Positions 1 through 7,437 of a stretch of 64,000 nucleotides of DNA are shown piece by piece (positions within the stretch are counted from its first letter, which is position 1; every line of letters starts with the position of its first letter). Where the stretch lies: contig CAWGKC010000001.1 of NCBI GenBank assembly GCA_963823105.1, positions 558,001-622,000 on the forward strand, read 5' to 3'. The translations under genes were made by a program, and so were the position numbers. The notes below the pieces were generated by a model. That model was given only the letters and a program-made list of their open reading frames with translations, was not told the DNA's origin and searched no databases. The DNA is from JAJYKC01 sp963823105. Lineage in GTDB: Bacteria; Acidobacteriota; Terriglobia; Bryobacterales; Bryobacteraceae.

Positions 1-1220
1 TAGGTGCCGTTGTCGAACCCGTCCCACGACCATAAGTACTGCATGTTGGAATTCAGAACGATGATCTCGTCGCCGAGCACGTCGCAAGTGTTCGGAACCC
101 CGTTGGTCGATCCGCACTGATTGGCGTTGGCGATCAGTCGCTCCTCGGCGCCAATGAGAAGAATGTCTCCGCCCGGCAACCGCCGGACCTCGTGGCTGAA
201 CGAAGTGATGGGATGTTTACCGTGCGCCGCGAGTTGTTCGCTGACGATCTCGGCATTGGTGTTAAGCAACTGGTTTCCCACCAGATCGATTTCAAGCAAC
301 TGTTGTGCGTAAGGCTGCGGGTTGCTCTGGGTAATCGTCGGCGTCTGAATGGCGAAAAGCTTTCCGCCCACTTCGGTGCGGCTGATCAGGTCGAGCACCG
401 GCGGAGCGTACCACAGATAGTTGCCGGCCAAGTCCGTCGCGGCCACATTGTACGCCGTGCCGAAGCCGGGGGTGAAGCCTTGGAGGATAATCGGGAAGGC
501 CTGATCCGGGTCGACCTGATTCGGGGAATCGGCGGCCACGAAGATCGGCGACGGCAGAGAAATGTTCGTCGGGATCGCACCGGTAAGAAACTGCATGGGC
601 GCGCCCGTGGCGATTTTATTCCCTAAACTGTCCAGGGTCTCCCAGAACATGTTATACGCCGTATTCGGATACATTCCGGCGACATAATAATTCATGCTGG
701 TGACGTTATCGCAGGGTTGCGGGTTGGTGTTGAACTTGATGGCCGTTTGGTGCGCCTTCAGAAATACCACTCGCTCCCTTTGGCCCGCCGGGCAGGGAGG
801 CGCGCTGAACAAAGCCACCAGCGTGTTCGCCGTCGTATGAATGGCCTGCGCTCCGGCATTCAGCGCCGGCGTCACCGTGTAGGGCGCCGTCATGAACGCG
901 CGAGAGGACTTATTCGCCAGATCGCGGGCCACCACGCCGATCGTGTAATTGCCTTCCTTCACGCTGGGAACCCATGTGAACTGAGACATCAGCCCATTGA
1001 AGTCCTGCTTGATCTGCGTCGGCGTAGAAGTGAGGTTCGCGCTGAACTGATAGTCGTAGTTGCCCGAACCGCCGCTGGCGACCGCCGTGAAAACGATCGG
1101 CGTCCCAACCATTTGCGGGGACGAGATGTTCGGAGTTAGAGTGACGGTAAGCTGCGCGAAGGCCGGCGCCGACGCCACCGCTAAAGTTAAGAGCGCACAA
1201 TATGGAACTCTATAATTCAT
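1..1220 (-). CDS. Secreted arylsulfotransferase-like protein, C-terminal part beyond window edge
   Basis: About 406 codons are visible; the gene runs off the left edge. ATG at 1220 follows a strong GGAGG at 1229-1233; the ATG at 1224 hits a stop within five codons, so 1220 is the start. The product begins with a Sec signal peptide ending AFA-Q, then a domain with a GSGxYDYQF motif shared by its two neighbours, then the start of a beta-propeller-type region with DPDQ, QFREID-like and CDVLGDEIIVL motifs. It is clearly paralogous to the two genes at 1697-3655 and 3831-5810, which carry the conserved His motifs of arylsulfate sulfotransferases; that part of this copy is outside the window. Family members move a sulfuryl group between phenolic compounds in the periplasm. 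Family assignment rests on the paralogues; the substrate is unknown. Confidence 0.8.
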   Translation of the reverse strand, partial: MNYRVPYCALLTLAVASAPAFAQLTVTLTPNISSPQMVGTPIVFTAVASGGSGNYDYQFSANLTSTPTQIKQDFNGLMSQFTWVPSVKEGNYTIGVVARDLANKSSRAFMTAPYTVTPALNAGAQAIHTTANTLVALFSAPPCPAGQRERVVFLKAHQTAIKFNTNPQPCDNVTSMNYYVAGMYPNTAYNMFWETLDSLGNKIATGAPMQFLTGAIPTNISLPSPIFVAADSPNQVDPDQAFPIILQGFTPGFGTAYNVAATDLAGNYLWYAPPVLDLISRTEVGGKLFAIQTPTITQSNPQPYAQQLLEIDLVGNQLLNTNAEIVSEQLAAHGKHPITSFSHEVRRLPGGDILLIGAEERLIANANQCGSTNGVPNTCDVLGDEIIVLNSNMQYLWSWDGFDNGT

Positions 1221-1696
1221 ACATTTTTCCTCCAAGCGGCTTGCGCCGCGAATTCGACCGGACTGTCAACCCTTAAACATCCCTTGCCCCGATGGTATGA
1301 AAATGCTTAGATCGTGCTGACAACCAATTTCAGTCAAGTATAGCCATTAGAAACGGGTCCGTCAAGGACTACGGCCCACTCAAAAAAGCCTTATAAATAT
1401 AGTAGGTTATGGACAATTCGCCATCGGTACTATTAGTTTGCCCGACTGGGTTCCATGACGAAACTATCTGATGCATTTCATACAAATTCCCCGCGATTAT
1501 AAACCCATTGTTCGCGCTGGACGAGAACGCGAAGGCCGCGACAGACAAACGCCGATTCCGTTCCTGCGGCGCTTCAACGGTCGATCATCGCGAGCCCCTC
1601 GGCGTAGTCGCTTCGAATCATGGACGAACTCCCCGGAAAGAAGGCCCGTCGAGGGCGGCGGCGGAACGCTTCAAAGCCGCGGCGGCGGCGAATCTC
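1221..1696. other. Intergenic region between two arylsulfotransferase paralogues
   Basis: No gene is supported here. It holds the ribosome binding site and promoter of the gene at 1-1220 and, further upstream at 1423-1431, an ATCGGTACT element that recurs before the other paralogues. The part from about 1450 to 1696 follows the stop of the next gene and shows no terminator-like hairpin with a T tract. Short open frames on the plus strand look like chance GC-rich frames. Confidence 0.6.
1337..1365 (-). promoter_or_regulatory. Sigma-70 promoter of the first arylsulfotransferase gene
   Basis: Read on the minus strand, TTGACG (1365-1360) and TATACT (1342-1337) are separated by exactly 17 bases, about 120 bases upstream of the start at 1220. 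The same TTGAC-N17-TATACT layout precedes both paralogues. Confidence 0.75.
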
Positions 1697-3655
1697 CTAC
1701 TTCGTCGCCGTGTACAAATCCGGCATCCGGAAGGACCTGTAAGTAGCTGCGAAGTCGGTCGACGTGCCCTTTCCAACCTGGAGTATAAAAACTATGTTGG
1801 CTAAGTTGTCCGTCTCCACTTCCTGAGTAAAAGGAGCGGCCGGGTTTTCCGTGCCGATGAGTCCGCTGTTGAACCAGAGATTCCCGCTCGGCAGCAACTC
1901 CGCCGCGCCCAAGGCGTTGGAATATTCGCCTAGATTGGCGTTGACCACCAAACTGGCCTGAAAAGTACTTTGGTTCAGCGTATAAAGTTGGCCGCGGCTA
2001 TTTGCTTCCGGATCGTAGGGCGGAGTGCGGCGCGTATTGCCGTCGTCGAAGACGATGAAGGTGGCGTTGGGTCCGATCGTCCCGGGACCGTAGGCGAAGC
2101 TGGCGTCGTGCTGATGCGAGAACCACGGGAAAATCGCCAGATCTTCCGTTCCGTGCGTATGGCTGGTGTCGAGCGTGAAATCTCCCTGATTGCCCAGACG
2201 CCACATGATATGGCCGTCGCCCGCTCCGTTGCCGTAGTTCAGCTTGACCACCCAGTCCTGATGGCGCATGGACAATAGTACGTTTCCATCCGCCGTCATC
2301 TGAGCGGAATTGCAATGCGTCCAGTCGTTGGCGACCGGAGCCAGGAAGAACGGCGGGCAACCTCCGCGGCCAGGTGTGCAGGTCTCTCCCAGGATCGCGG
2401 GCCGGTTGATGAGTTCTTGAACCCCCGAAGGGGTATTATATTGGCCTTGATCGAACTCGTCGAAGGACCATTTGTACTGCATGTTGTGATCGAGCACGAT
2501 CACCTCGTCGCCCAACACGTCGCACGAGTTCGGTACGCCATTCGTCGAACCGCATTGAAAGGCGTTGGTGACGATCCGTTCTTCGGAGCCGATCGTCAGT
2601 AAATCGCCGTTGGGAAGGCGTGCCAGGTCGTGCGAAAACCCCGTGATCGCGTGCTTGCCGTTGGCCACCAATTGCTCGCTGAGAATTTCGGCGTTCGTTT
2701 CGATCAGCAAATTCCCGGCCAGATCGATCTCGCGGAATTGCTGAGAATAAGGATCGGGAACGTTTGGATTGATCTGGGTCAGATAAAGAATGAAGAACCT
2801 TCCGCCGGAGTCGGTGCGGGTGAACAGCGGAGTCGTATATGGGTTGTACCAAACGTATTTGCCTTCTAAATCGGTTGCCGCGAGTTTATAGGAAGTCCCG
2901 AAGGAAGGAAGGAAACCTTGAATAATGAACGGCAACTGCTGGTCGGGGTCCACTAAGTTGGGCGAGGACGGAGGCACGAAAATCGACGCCGGAAGGGAAA
3001 CCGACGGTGGAATCGCGCCGGTCGTGAAACCCAGCGGCGAACCCGAGCCGACGATGTTTCCCGATGCGTCCAGAGTCTGTGAAACCATCGTGTAAACGGA
3101 ACTCTGGTACATTCCGCCGATGTAAAAGTTCATGCTGGTGGCGCCGTCGCAGGGCCGATTATCGGTGGTGAACCTTCGAGATCCCGCGACAGCCTGGAAA
3201 AACACGACCCGCATGGAGTCCCCCGCCGGGCACGCGGGCGCGCTGAACAACGCCACCAGCGTATTCGCGGTGTGATGGATCGCCTCGGCGCCTTGGTTCA
3301 GCGCCGGAGTTACCGCATAGATGATCGACGTCGAAGCGCGCGAAGATTTATTCGTCAGGTCGCGAACCGTGACGCCCAGCAGATAGCTGCCTTCCTTCAG
3401 CGTCGGCGCCCACTCGAAATTGTCGGTGGGGACGAAATCCTGAATGACCTGCGTCGCCGAACCCGAGAGGTTGGCCGTGAACTGGTAATCGTACTTGCCG
3501 GAACCGCCGCTGGCCGTCGCCGTCATCGTGATCCGCGTTCCTACCGGTTGCGGCGCCGCCAGGTTCGTATTCAGGGCCACTGTCAACTGCCCGAACAAAA
3601 CGACGGGCGCGGCGCCGAACCACAGCACCGCCGCCCGCGCAAAAATCGAGTTCAT
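1697..3655 (-). CDS. Secreted arylsulfotransferase (ASST) family protein
   Basis: About 652 residues. Two in-frame ATGs exist; GGAGG sits only one base before the one at 3661 but seven bases before the one at 3655, so MNSIFARA at 3655 is preferred. A signal peptide ends near LFGQ. Residues about 20-110 form a beta-sandwich-like domain (GSGKYDYQF). The rest is a propeller-type ASST domain: DWTHCNS (His near 447) followed by DGNVLLSMRHQDWVVKLNY, GHIMWRLG and a FSHQH motif (near 513-516). These His motifs match the active-site region of arylsulfate sulfotransferases, which transfer sulfuryl groups through a histidine in the periplasm. It is the middle of three tandem paralogues, each with its own promoter. 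The acceptor is unknown, and a purely binding role cannot be excluded. Confidence 0.85.
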   Translation of the reverse strand: MNSIFARAAVLWFGAAPVVLFGQLTVALNTNLAAPQPVGTRITMTATASGGSGKYDYQFTANLSGSATQVIQDFVPTDNFEWAPTLKEGSYLLGVTVRDLTNKSSRASTSIIYAVTPALNQGAEAIHHTANTLVALFSAPACPAGDSMRVVFFQAVAGSRRFTTDNRPCDGATSMNFYIGGMYQSSVYTMVSQTLDASGNIVGSGSPLGFTTGAIPPSVSLPASIFVPPSSPNLVDPDQQLPFIIQGFLPSFGTSYKLAATDLEGKYVWYNPYTTPLFTRTDSGGRFFILYLTQINPNVPDPYSQQFREIDLAGNLLIETNAEILSEQLVANGKHAITGFSHDLARLPNGDLLTIGSEERIVTNAFQCGSTNGVPNSCDVLGDEVIVLDHNMQYKWSFDEFDQGQYNTPSGVQELINRPAILGETCTPGRGGCPPFFLAPVANDWTHCNSAQMTADGNVLLSMRHQDWVVKLNYGNGAGDGHIMWRLGNQGDFTLDTSHTHGTEDLAIFPWFSHQHDASFAYGPGTIGPNATFIVFDDGNTRRTPPYDPEANSRGQLYTLNQSTFQASLVVNANLGEYSNALGAAELLPSGNLWFNSGLIGTENPAAPFTQEVETDNLANIVFILQVGKGTSTDFAATYRSFRMPDLYTATK

Positions 3656-3729
3656 ACCCATTCCTCCACTTCCATTAAGCCAAGCCGCGGAGCCGGGAAA
3701 TGCCCGCCGATGTTGACCGCGTGAAAAGG

Positions 3730-3758
3730 AGTATAGCGGCGCCCTCGATCCGAGTCAA
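3730..3758 (-). promoter_or_regulatory. Sigma-70 promoter of the second arylsulfotransferase gene
   Basis: On the minus strand TTGACT (3758-3753) and TATACT (3735-3730) are spaced by 17 bases, about 75 bases upstream of the start at 3655. Confidence 0.75.
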
Positions 3759-3792
3759 GACAAAAGCCGTATTCCAGCGTACCGATAAGAGG

Positions 3793-3816
3793 CACGATGG
3801 TACTCCCGATGGTACT
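3793..3816. promoter_or_regulatory. Tandem GATGGTACT elements upstream of the second arylsulfotransferase promoter
   Basis: GATGGTACT occurs at 3796-3804 and again at 3808-3816, a 12-base period. On the gene strand this reads TTAGTACCATC and GAGTACCATC, about 75-95 bases upstream of the expected transcription start. Related elements lie at similar distances before the other two paralogues, which suggests an activator site. No binding protein can be named. Confidence 0.4.
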
Positions 3817-3830
3817 AAGGACCGCCCAAC

Positions 3831-5810
3831 CTATTCCGTCGCGGTGTACAGGTTGGGCATCCGGAAGGTGCGGTAAGTGAGGGCGCTGCTGGTCTGTGTC
3901 CCGCTGGCGATCTGAAGGATGAAGACGGGGATTCCGTTCGGATCGGTCTCCAACTCCAGGCCATACCATGGTCCGGGTTTCGGCCCGATCGCGCCGGCGT
4001 CGAAGAACATGTTTCCGTTCGGCAGGATCTGTGCGCTGCCGAGCGCGAACGCATACACTCCCAGATCGGAGTTGGTGTTGAGATTGGCCTGGAGCGCGGC
4101 TTCGTTCACGGCGTACACCTGGCCGCGGCTGTGGCCGTTCGGATCGCCGACGCCGTCGATGTCGGCGATGCGGGTATTGCCGTCGTCGAAAACCTCAAGT
4201 ATCTGCACGCCGTTGATCAATTGGTCGCCGAAGGCGAACGTCGGTTCGTGCTGGTGCGAAAACCAGGGATAAACGGATAGATCCTCCGTGCCCTGAGTAT
4301 GAATCGTCGTGAGGCTGAAATCGCCGTTCGGCCCCATGCGCCACAGGATGTGTCCGTCGCCGGCGCCGCCACCGTAGTTCAGCTTGACGATCCAATCCAG
4401 ATGGCGGATCGAAAGGATGATATTGCCGTCGGCGGTCAGTTGCAACGAATTGGAGTGGGTCCAGTCGTTGGCGACCGGGGCCAGGTAAAAAGCCGGGCAA
4501 CCGGCGTAGTTCGGCGTGCAGGTTTCCCCCAGCACGGCCGGCTGATCCACCAACTGATGCGTGCCCGTGGAATCGGTGTAGGAGCCCTGATCGAAGGCGT
4601 CCCAGGCCCAGGCGACCTGCAGATTGGCGTCGAGAACGATCACCACGTCGCCCAGCACGTCGCAGGTGTTCGGCAGGCCTCCGGTGAGTCCGCATTGGTT
4701 GCCGTTGGTGATCATCCTCTCGTCGACTCCGATGGTCATGAACCCGCCACTCGGAAGCCGGGCCAACTCGTGCGAGAAGGCGGTGATAGGGTGCTTGCCC
4801 ATCGCGGCGAGTTGTTCGCTGACGATCTCGGCGTTCGTTTGAAGCAGTTGATTCCCAGCCAGGTCCACTTCCCGGAACTGCTGGGCGTAGGGATCGGGGT
4901 TGGACTGCTCGATGAGCGGCGTTTCGAGAAACAGTATTTTGCCGCCGTTCTCGGCGCGAGTGAACAGCGGCGCCTCGTAGGGCAGCATCCACAACACATT
5001 CCCCGCCAAATCCGTCGCCGTAGTGGTGTAGGGAGTTGTCGTCGGCACGAAGCCCTGCAGGATCACCGGATACTGCTGGTCCGGGTCGGTGAGATTGGGT
5101 GAAGAGGATGCGGCCGCGATCGGCGAGGGAACCGCGAGTCCGGCCGGCAGACCCCCCGTCTTGAAATGGAGCGGCGCGCCCTTGGCCAACTGCTTCCCGG
5201 ACTTATCGACCGTCTGCCAGAACATGACATAGGTGGAGTTGGCGTACATGCCCGCGATATAGAAGTTCATGCTGGTCACGTCGTCGCAGGGCTGCCGGTT
5301 CGTGGCGGATCTGCGCTGCGCGCCGGCCAATCCGGAGCTGGCCACGTACTGGAAGAAAATCACCCGCATCGCCCCGCCCGCAGGACACGCGGGCGCGCTG
5401 AACAGAGCCACCAGCGGATTCGCCGTCGCGTTCACCGTTTGCGCTCCGGACGCCAGAGCCGGAGTGACCGCATAGGCAAACGCCGAATACCCGCGCAGGC
5501 TTTTGTTGGTCACGTCGCGGGCCGTCACGCCGATCGTATATGTTCCCTCCTTCATGCCGGTGGCCCAGGCGAACGTGTTCTCGGCGTCGAAGTCCTGCTT
5601 AATCTCTTTCGGGGCGGAGGTAATATTGGCGGTGAACTGAAAGTCGTAGTAGCCGGACCCTCCGGTGGCCGCGGCCGTGAACGTCACAGGTGTCCCGACT
5701 TGCTGGGGAGGCGCCAGGCTCGGTGTCAGTGTGACCGTAAGTTGAGCGAACGATAAAACGCAGGCGGCCGGGCACAGCGCGGCCACCGCGAAAAAATGCT
5801 TGCGAAACAT
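3831..5810 (-). CDS. Secreted arylsulfotransferase (ASST) family protein
   Basis: About 659 residues. An upstream in-frame ATG at 5846 exists, but the ATG at 5810 (MFRKHFF) has a good GGAGGAAA eight bases before it and begins a textbook signal peptide ending SFA-Q, so it is chosen. Domain order is the same as in the neighbouring paralogue: an N-terminal beta-sandwich-like domain with GSGYYDFQF, then the ASST-type propeller with DWTHSNS, DGNIILSIRHLDWIVKLNY, GHILWRMG and FSHQH. It is probably periplasmic or surface-exposed. A run of three such genes suggests divergence after duplication, perhaps for different aromatic sulfate donors or acceptors. It is the most promoter-rich copy, with several TAGAACC/GGTACC elements upstream. 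Confidence 0.85.
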   Translation of the reverse strand: MFRKHFFAVAALCPAACVLSFAQLTVTLTPSLAPPQQVGTPVTFTAAATGGSGYYDFQFTANITSAPKEIKQDFDAENTFAWATGMKEGTYTIGVTARDVTNKSLRGYSAFAYAVTPALASGAQTVNATANPLVALFSAPACPAGGAMRVIFFQYVASSGLAGAQRRSATNRQPCDDVTSMNFYIAGMYANSTYVMFWQTVDKSGKQLAKGAPLHFKTGGLPAGLAVPSPIAAASSSPNLTDPDQQYPVILQGFVPTTTPYTTTATDLAGNVLWMLPYEAPLFTRAENGGKILFLETPLIEQSNPDPYAQQFREVDLAGNQLLQTNAEIVSEQLAAMGKHPITAFSHELARLPSGGFMTIGVDERMITNGNQCGLTGGLPNTCDVLGDVVIVLDANLQVAWAWDAFDQGSYTDSTGTHQLVDQPAVLGETCTPNYAGCPAFYLAPVANDWTHSNSLQLTADGNIILSIRHLDWIVKLNYGGGAGDGHILWRMGPNGDFSLTTIHTQGTEDLSVYPWFSHQHEPTFAFGDQLINGVQILEVFDDGNTRIADIDGVGDPNGHSRGQVYAVNEAALQANLNTNSDLGVYAFALGSAQILPNGNMFFDAGAIGPKPGPWYGLELETDPNGIPVFILQIASGTQTSSALTYRTFRMPNLYTATE

Positions 5811-5919
5811 GGGAATTTCCTCCGCGCGGCTCCGCCGCGAATTCATACGAGCTAGGCCGCATCGGCGCCCCGATTTCCTTGGGAATCTTTACGGGAGCTT
5901 CGTGAGCCGGCCTACGCTA

Positions 5920-5948
5920 AGTATAGCCACACGCCGGAGACCGGTCAA
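5920..5948 (-). promoter_or_regulatory. Sigma-70 promoter of the third arylsulfotransferase gene
   Basis: On the minus strand TTGACC (5948-5943) and TATACT (5925-5920) are spaced by 17 bases, about 110 bases upstream of the start at 5810. Confidence 0.75.
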
Positions 5949-5961
5949 AGGAAATCCGCGC

Positions 5962-6014
5962 TTAGAACCTATTAGAACGAATAGCTTGGACGTTGGTACC
6001 AGTGGTTCTATTCG
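5962..6014. promoter_or_regulatory. Cluster of TAGAACC/GGTACC elements with an inverted repeat
   Basis: TTAGAACC (5962-5969), TTAGAACG (5972-5979), GGTACC (5995-6000) and GGTTCTA (6004-6010) lie 50-100 bases upstream of the expected start of transcription of the gene at 3831-5810. CGAATAG at 5978-5984 is the inverse of CTATTCG at 6008-6014. It resembles the elements before the other two paralogues and is likely a regulatory site by position. Confidence 0.35.
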
Positions 6015-6045
6015 CGAACCGGGCTGAAGGGAGAAAATGCTCCGC

Positions 6046-6654
6046 CTATCTGGCTTGCAGTCCGAATTCCCGGAGGAGACCGGGGGGAGTGGAAGGCAGG
6101 TAAATACGCACCCAATATTGTCCGGGCGCAAGCAGGATCGGAACTTGAGCCCGCAGGCGTCCGGCGTCCGTCCGGGCGGTTCCGGACCACTTCGTTTTGC
6201 CCGTGTCGTCCAACAACTCCAGCCCGTACGTGGGCGATTTCGCCAGCTCCGTCACCGCGACGTTGATGGCGAAGGGACGTCCGGCCGAGACCGGTTGAAT
6301 TAACCGCGGTTCCGCGCCGCGCGAGGTTTCGAGGAAGATCTCCTGGGCGGGTACGGGGCGAAGATGAGCGGGGATTAGTACCAGAGCCATCGCCAGCGCG
6401 GCGAAACCCACCGCCCACACCGGCCAGAGATTCGCCGCCGGGCGCTTCGCGAGGGACTCGCCGGCGAGGATTTTCGTGGCGTCCCGAAGCGCGAAAATAT
6501 AATGATCGGTCTCTGAGAGGCGCTCTTGGCAATCGGAACAGACAAGCAGATGTTCCTCAAGCGGCTCGATTTCCGCGGCGCGGGCGTTACCCAACGCATA
6601 CCTTTCGAGAACTTCTTCCATGGGATGATGCCGGAGATCCAACTGAACGGCCAT
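6046..6654 (-). CDS. Membrane protein with HC2-type zinc finger, putative anti-sigma factor
   Basis: 202 residues; the start has GGAG four to five bases upstream. Residues about 33-45 hold H-x3-C-x2-C (EEHLLVCSDCQERL), the hallmark of zf-HC2 anti-sigma domains that clamp ECF sigma factors. One membrane segment follows at about 76-98, then a roughly 100-residue domain that would face the periplasm. It is the last gene of an operon behind an ECF-like sigma factor (61-base gap) and a TPR-CHAT lipoprotein. The simple reading is that its cytoplasmic end holds the sigma factor and its outer domain senses or is cut by something. Anti-sigma activity is inferred from motif and position, not shown. Confidence 0.7.
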   Translation of the reverse strand: MAVQLDLRHHPMEEVLERYALGNARAAEIEPLEEHLLVCSDCQERLSETDHYIFALRDATKILAGESLAKRPAANLWPVWAVGFAALAMALVLIPAHLRPVPAQEIFLETSRGAEPRLIQPVSAGRPFAINVAVTELAKSPTYGLELLDDTGKTKWSGTARTDAGRLRAQVPILLAPGQYWVRIYLPSTPPGLLREFGLQAR

Positions 6655-6715
6655 AACGCCTCCGGGAAGACTACGGCCCGCCGAGCCTCCCTCACTAAAC
6701 TTCCGCCCTACGACA

Positions 6716-7429
6716 TTAGTGAGATCGCAGCGACGAAGTTCTCAGTATAATTCGGTGGAGCGCGCCTTGCTGTAGTTTTCGCTTGCCCAATTCGCCGAAA
6801 CGGGCTTTGGCCCTGGACTTGAGCAGCCGGAACTGGGTCTCGCTCAGCGCCATCTCCTCGCAGATCTGTTCTTGAGGCTGCTCACGGAGATAGAAGCGGG
6901 TGAGGATCTCGCGGTCCTTCGCCGAAAGCCCTCTCAGGACATGCGCCATCAACTCGGCCCGCTGGCGCTCGGCGGCGTTGCTTTCCGGATTGTGACGGAA
7001 ATCGGCGATTCGCGAGCCGACTTCCAGGTCCACTTCTTCTTTCCGGCTGTGAACGGCGTGATCGATGTGAGCGGCCACCTGGCGGCGAACGACGGTACGG
7101 ACAAATCCCATCAGGCGCTCCGGTTCCCGCAGATCGCCCCGTTGAATGGCCTGAACGACGATCAGAAAGGCGTCGTGAACGCGGTCGTCCAGCTCCTGCG
7201 GTCCCAACTGCCGGCAGAGATAATAACGGACGCCTCTCGAAAAAACGCGATAGAGCTCCTCCATGGCCGACTCGTCGCCGGCGCGGATGCGCGCCACCAG
7301 TGCGGGCCAATCGATCCCGGAGGGAGCCGGGTCGGCTTCGGCGACCGGTTTGGCGTCAATCGGAGTCGCCGCCAGCCGATTTTCGATCGGCTCGGCGCTT
7401 TGGTCGGGGGCCCTTCGCGCTGCAAACAT
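6716..7429 (-). CDS. ECF-like RNA polymerase sigma factor
   Basis: 237 residues from the ATG at 7429, nine bases after the stop of the upstream CHAT gene; an earlier in-frame ATG at 7492 lies inside that gene and is less likely. About 45 residues of low-complexity leader precede a sigma-70 region 2 (ELYRVFSRGVRYYL ... DDRVHDAFLIVV), with region 4 near the C-terminus (LSAKDREILTRFYLREQPQEQICEEMAL, helix-turn-helix). The two-domain architecture without region 3 is typical of ECF sigma factors. It is placed between a caspase-like CHAT protein and a zinc-finger membrane protein, so it is probably released by a signal handled by those two. Its target promoters are unknown. Confidence 0.88.
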   Translation of the reverse strand: MFAARRAPDQSAEPIENRLAATPIDAKPVAEADPAPSGIDWPALVARIRAGDESAMEELYRVFSRGVRYYLCRQLGPQELDDRVHDAFLIVVQAIQRGDLREPERLMGFVRTVVRRQVAAHIDHAVHSRKEEVDLEVGSRIADFRHNPESNAAERQRAELMAHVLRGLSAKDREILTRFYLREQPQEQICEEMALSETQFRLLKSRAKARFGELGKRKLQQGALHRIILRTSSLRSH

Positions 7430-7437
7430 GGTGTCGC

